Source of the DNA: Candidatus Aenigmatarchaeota archaeon
GTDB lineage: Archaea > Aenigmatarchaeota > Aenigmatarchaeia > QMZP01
Length of the DNA: 6,716 nt
Reading direction: 5' to 3'
Assembly: GCA_016202725.1 (NCBI GenBank)
Contig: JACQOD010000033.1
Span: 1 to 6,716 of the forward strand
Part shown: positions 5,454 to 6,716 of the stretch, piece by piece
Numbering within the stretch: the first letter of the stretch is position 1
How the letters are laid out: every line of letters begins with the position of its first letter
Notes under the pieces: generated by a model
Databases searched by the model: none
Told to the model about the DNA's origin: nothing
What the model saw: the letters and a program-made list of their open reading frames with translations, nothing else
Program-made: the position numbers and the translations under genes

Positions 5454-6449
5454 TCACACGATGATAAAGCGCTTCTTCGTGAGCTGGAGGTAGTACTCGG
5501 TCTGGGCCTTCAGGGTGAAGGCCGTGGCGATCGCGCTGCCCACCAGGAAGACGCAGCCCATCAGGGCCAGGACGTCCAGCCGGCCCAGGAAGAAGAGCAG
5601 CAGGGCCTGGACCAGCCTGTCCCCGGTCAGGGCCAGGAGCGAGGGCGACAGGCTCAGCAGGCCCACCAGCAGGGCCGGCACCGCGAAGAGGAGGGCGATC
5701 ATGCCCGAGACCACGGAGAGGACCAGCCACATCCGGAAGACGGGGGAGAAGAAGAGCAGGAAGGACAGCATGCTGAAGGTGATCCAGCCCGCCACTGCGC
5801 CCAGGACCAGGAGGGGGGTGGCTCCGGCAACGAGCGCGCTCGCGTAGGCGAACAGCCCCGCCAGGAACCCCAGGGCGAGGACCACCACCACCCAGCCCAC
5901 GAAGGCAGCGTCGCGGGTCGCCACCCGCTCCAGGGAGTGGACGAAGAGCCGGTAGGAATCCTCCAATGAAGGGAGGGCCCGGGATTTCCGCACCATCACG
6001 CTCTGCAGGGAGAAGAAGAACGCCAGGCCCGCCAGGACCGAGAACATCCACCCGAGGAAGGGGAGCATGCCGGCCGCGACCGAGACCAGGGCCACGGCCA
6101 CCAGGGAGCCGAGAAGGGAGGGATAGCGCGCCCGGGCGAGCCGCCAGCTCTGCTGGAACTCCCGGGGCTTGCGGGCCTGGTGGATGAGCGCCCCCACCAC
6201 GTAGGCCCGGATCAGGAACCAGGCCAGCCCGAGCAGGGCGGCAGAGCCGAGGAAGGCGTAGGCGAGGGGGGTGAGCGGCAGGGATGCCTGGGCCGCCTGG
6301 ACCAGGCTGGGCAGCAGGGTCCGGTTGGTTCCCATCATGCCGACCAGCAGCAGGAAGAACAGGGCGTCCACGAGGAAGACCGGGAACCATCGCCGGGGGG
6401 AGGCTCCGAACTCCAGGCCCTTCCGCACCCCGGCGGCGTACTGCACCAT
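5454..6449 (-). CDS. Polytopic integral membrane protein, family uncertain
   Basis: This 331-residue protein is strongly hydrophobic. Likely membrane segments lie at about 22-39, 62-88, 111-128, 131-150, 181-204, 207-235, 239-266 and 292-314, with the exact count uncertain. It starts with a short amphipathic stretch (MVQYAAGVRKGLEFGASPRRW) and ends with a charged tail (QLTKKRFIIV). The two halves look alike in layout: a loop with R/K and W/F residues (HQARKPREFQQSWRLARARYPSL, starting at 90, shown here only in part as key residues K94, W102, R104) separates the first helix pair from the next, as in archaeal membrane proteins annotated with DUF domains of unknown function. No catalytic motif, transporter signature or signal peptidase site is seen. 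The ATG at 6449 lies 26-27 nt from a TATA box. It converges on the VanZ-like gene. Role unknown; a structural or transport-related membrane protein is possible. Confidence 0.8.
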   Translation of the reverse strand: MVQYAAGVRKGLEFGASPRRWFPVFLVDALFFLLLVGMMGTNRTLLPSLVQAAQASLPLTPLAYAFLGSAALLGLAWFLIRAYVVGALIHQARKPREFQQSWRLARARYPSLLGSLVAVALVSVAAGMLPFLGWMFSVLAGLAFFFSLQSVMVRKSRALPSLEDSYRLFVHSLERVATRDAAFVGWVVVVLALGFLAGLFAYASALVAGATPLLVLGAVAGWITFSMLSFLLFFSPVFRMWLVLSVVSGMIALLFAVPALLVGLLSLSPSLLALTGDRLVQALLLFFLGRLDVLALMGCVFLVGSAIATAFTLKAQTEYYLQLTKKRFIIV

Positions 6450-6466
6450 GGAGATACTTCCCCCAG

Positions 6467-6483
6467 CCTCCTTAAAAAGGAGG
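6467..6483 (-). promoter_or_regulatory. TATA-like box inside a perfect inverted repeat
   Basis: CCTCCTT-AAA-AAGGAGG is a 7-bp-arm inverted repeat. The minus strand reads CCTTTTTAAGG at its centre, 26-27 nt before ATG 6449, so it serves as the promoter box of the membrane protein gene. The symmetric flanks could be a repressor operator covering the TATA element, or coincidence. Confidence 0.5.
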
Positions 6484-6644
6484 GCGGGGTGGCGGGCGGC
6501 TGGTGACGAGGCTTAGGGTTCGTAAGACAACAACTCATCATGCATTTCTTGGAGAAATTGCATATTTCCATTCGCCGTGGAAGCTGTCGCGTTGCATATT
6601 CAGCTTCGCCATATCATCATCAGACACCCTGATGCGTTAATTAT
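6484..6644. repeat. AT-rich non-coding stretch with direct and inverted repeats
   Basis: Composition drops sharply from GC-rich to AT-rich after about 6510. Two copies of TTGCATATT-N4-TTCGCC occur at 6558-6576 and 6592-6610, 34 bp apart in direct orientation. An inverted repeat TGCATTTCT / AGAAATTGCA (one bulged T) spans 6541-6562, overlapping the first copy. A perfect 6-bp inverted repeat CATCAG-ACACC-CTGATG spans 6618-6634. No credible gene is seen. Candidates are a regulatory region, a replication-related element or decayed sequence. Confidence 0.45.
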
Positions 6645-6716
6645 TTAGTATGTGTTTAGCTCATTGCACACCGCAGGTTCTCTTGCTTCTGATTTCATTT
6701 TTCCCTTCTTGGAAAC
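6645..6716 (-). CDS. Possible C-terminal tail of a gene running off the right edge
   Basis: The minus strand from the window edge is open for 23 codons and ends at TAA (6647-6645). The translation is lysine- and glutamate-rich (VSKKGKMKSEAREP, then AVCNELNTY) and has protein-like composition, but it is far too short to identify. An internal ATG at 6698 could equally begin a 17-codon peptide, so this may be chance. Confidence 0.2.
   Translation of the reverse strand, partial: VSKKGKMKSEAREPAVCNELNTY

Noticed and set aside
4948..6390. A 480-codon minus-strand open frame across VanZ and the membrane protein
   Set aside because: It is dominated by Pro, Gly, Ala and Arg with no membrane or domain pattern. 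The overlapping frames give coherent transmembrane proteins.
6510..6635. Possible C/D box small RNA on the minus strand (two ATGATGA boxes and one CTGA)
   Set aside because: The first box and CTGA are 10 nt apart, but the second C-like box lies nearly 60 nt further on and has no D box after it, so the layout does not fit a C/D RNA.

Overview
The window looks like chromosomal DNA from a GC-rich archaeon. Three things point that way. There is a diphthine synthase of the DphB/Dph5 family, which occurs only in archaea and eukaryotes. There is an Obg/YchF-related GTPase with a C-terminal TGS domain and an NKxD motif, the type typical of archaea. Most start codons lie about 24-27 nt downstream of an archaeal TATA-like box, the spacing expected for leaderless or very short-leader mRNAs. 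The sequence does not let me name a lineage.

Layout from left to right. dphB (68-808, minus) diverges from a ChaN/EreA/Tiki-like protein (921-1784, plus), and both promoters sit in the gap between them. That protein converges on a two-gene minus-strand operon. In transcription order the operon is the TGS-domain GTPase (3823 to 2630) and, 4 nt later, a class I methyltransferase with an NPPF motif (2625 to 1816). A 247-nt GC-rich gap (3824-4070) follows, holding back-to-back hairpins and two divergent promoters. Next on the plus strand are an unrecognised 303-aa protein (4071-4982) and a small VanZ-like membrane protein (5008-5400). The VanZ TATA box overlaps the stop codon of the 303-aa gene. 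A 331-aa polytopic membrane protein (6449 to 5454, minus) converges on VanZ. The last 230 bp (6484-6716) turn AT-rich, with direct and inverted repeats and only a possible tail of another gene.

Three genes (dphB, the GTPase, probably the methyltransferase) fit translation: EF-2 modification, a ribosome-associated-type GTPase, and methylation of an amino group on protein or RNA. Two genes encode membrane proteins. The ChaN/EreA-like gene and the 303-aa gene have visibly lower GC than their neighbours and may be accessory or more recently acquired. I found no CRISPR array, tRNA, rRNA, transposase or integrase. No clear multi-gene novel system is visible. The least explained parts are the 303-aa protein, the ChaN/EreA-like protein, the hairpin-bearing gap and the repeat-bearing right end.
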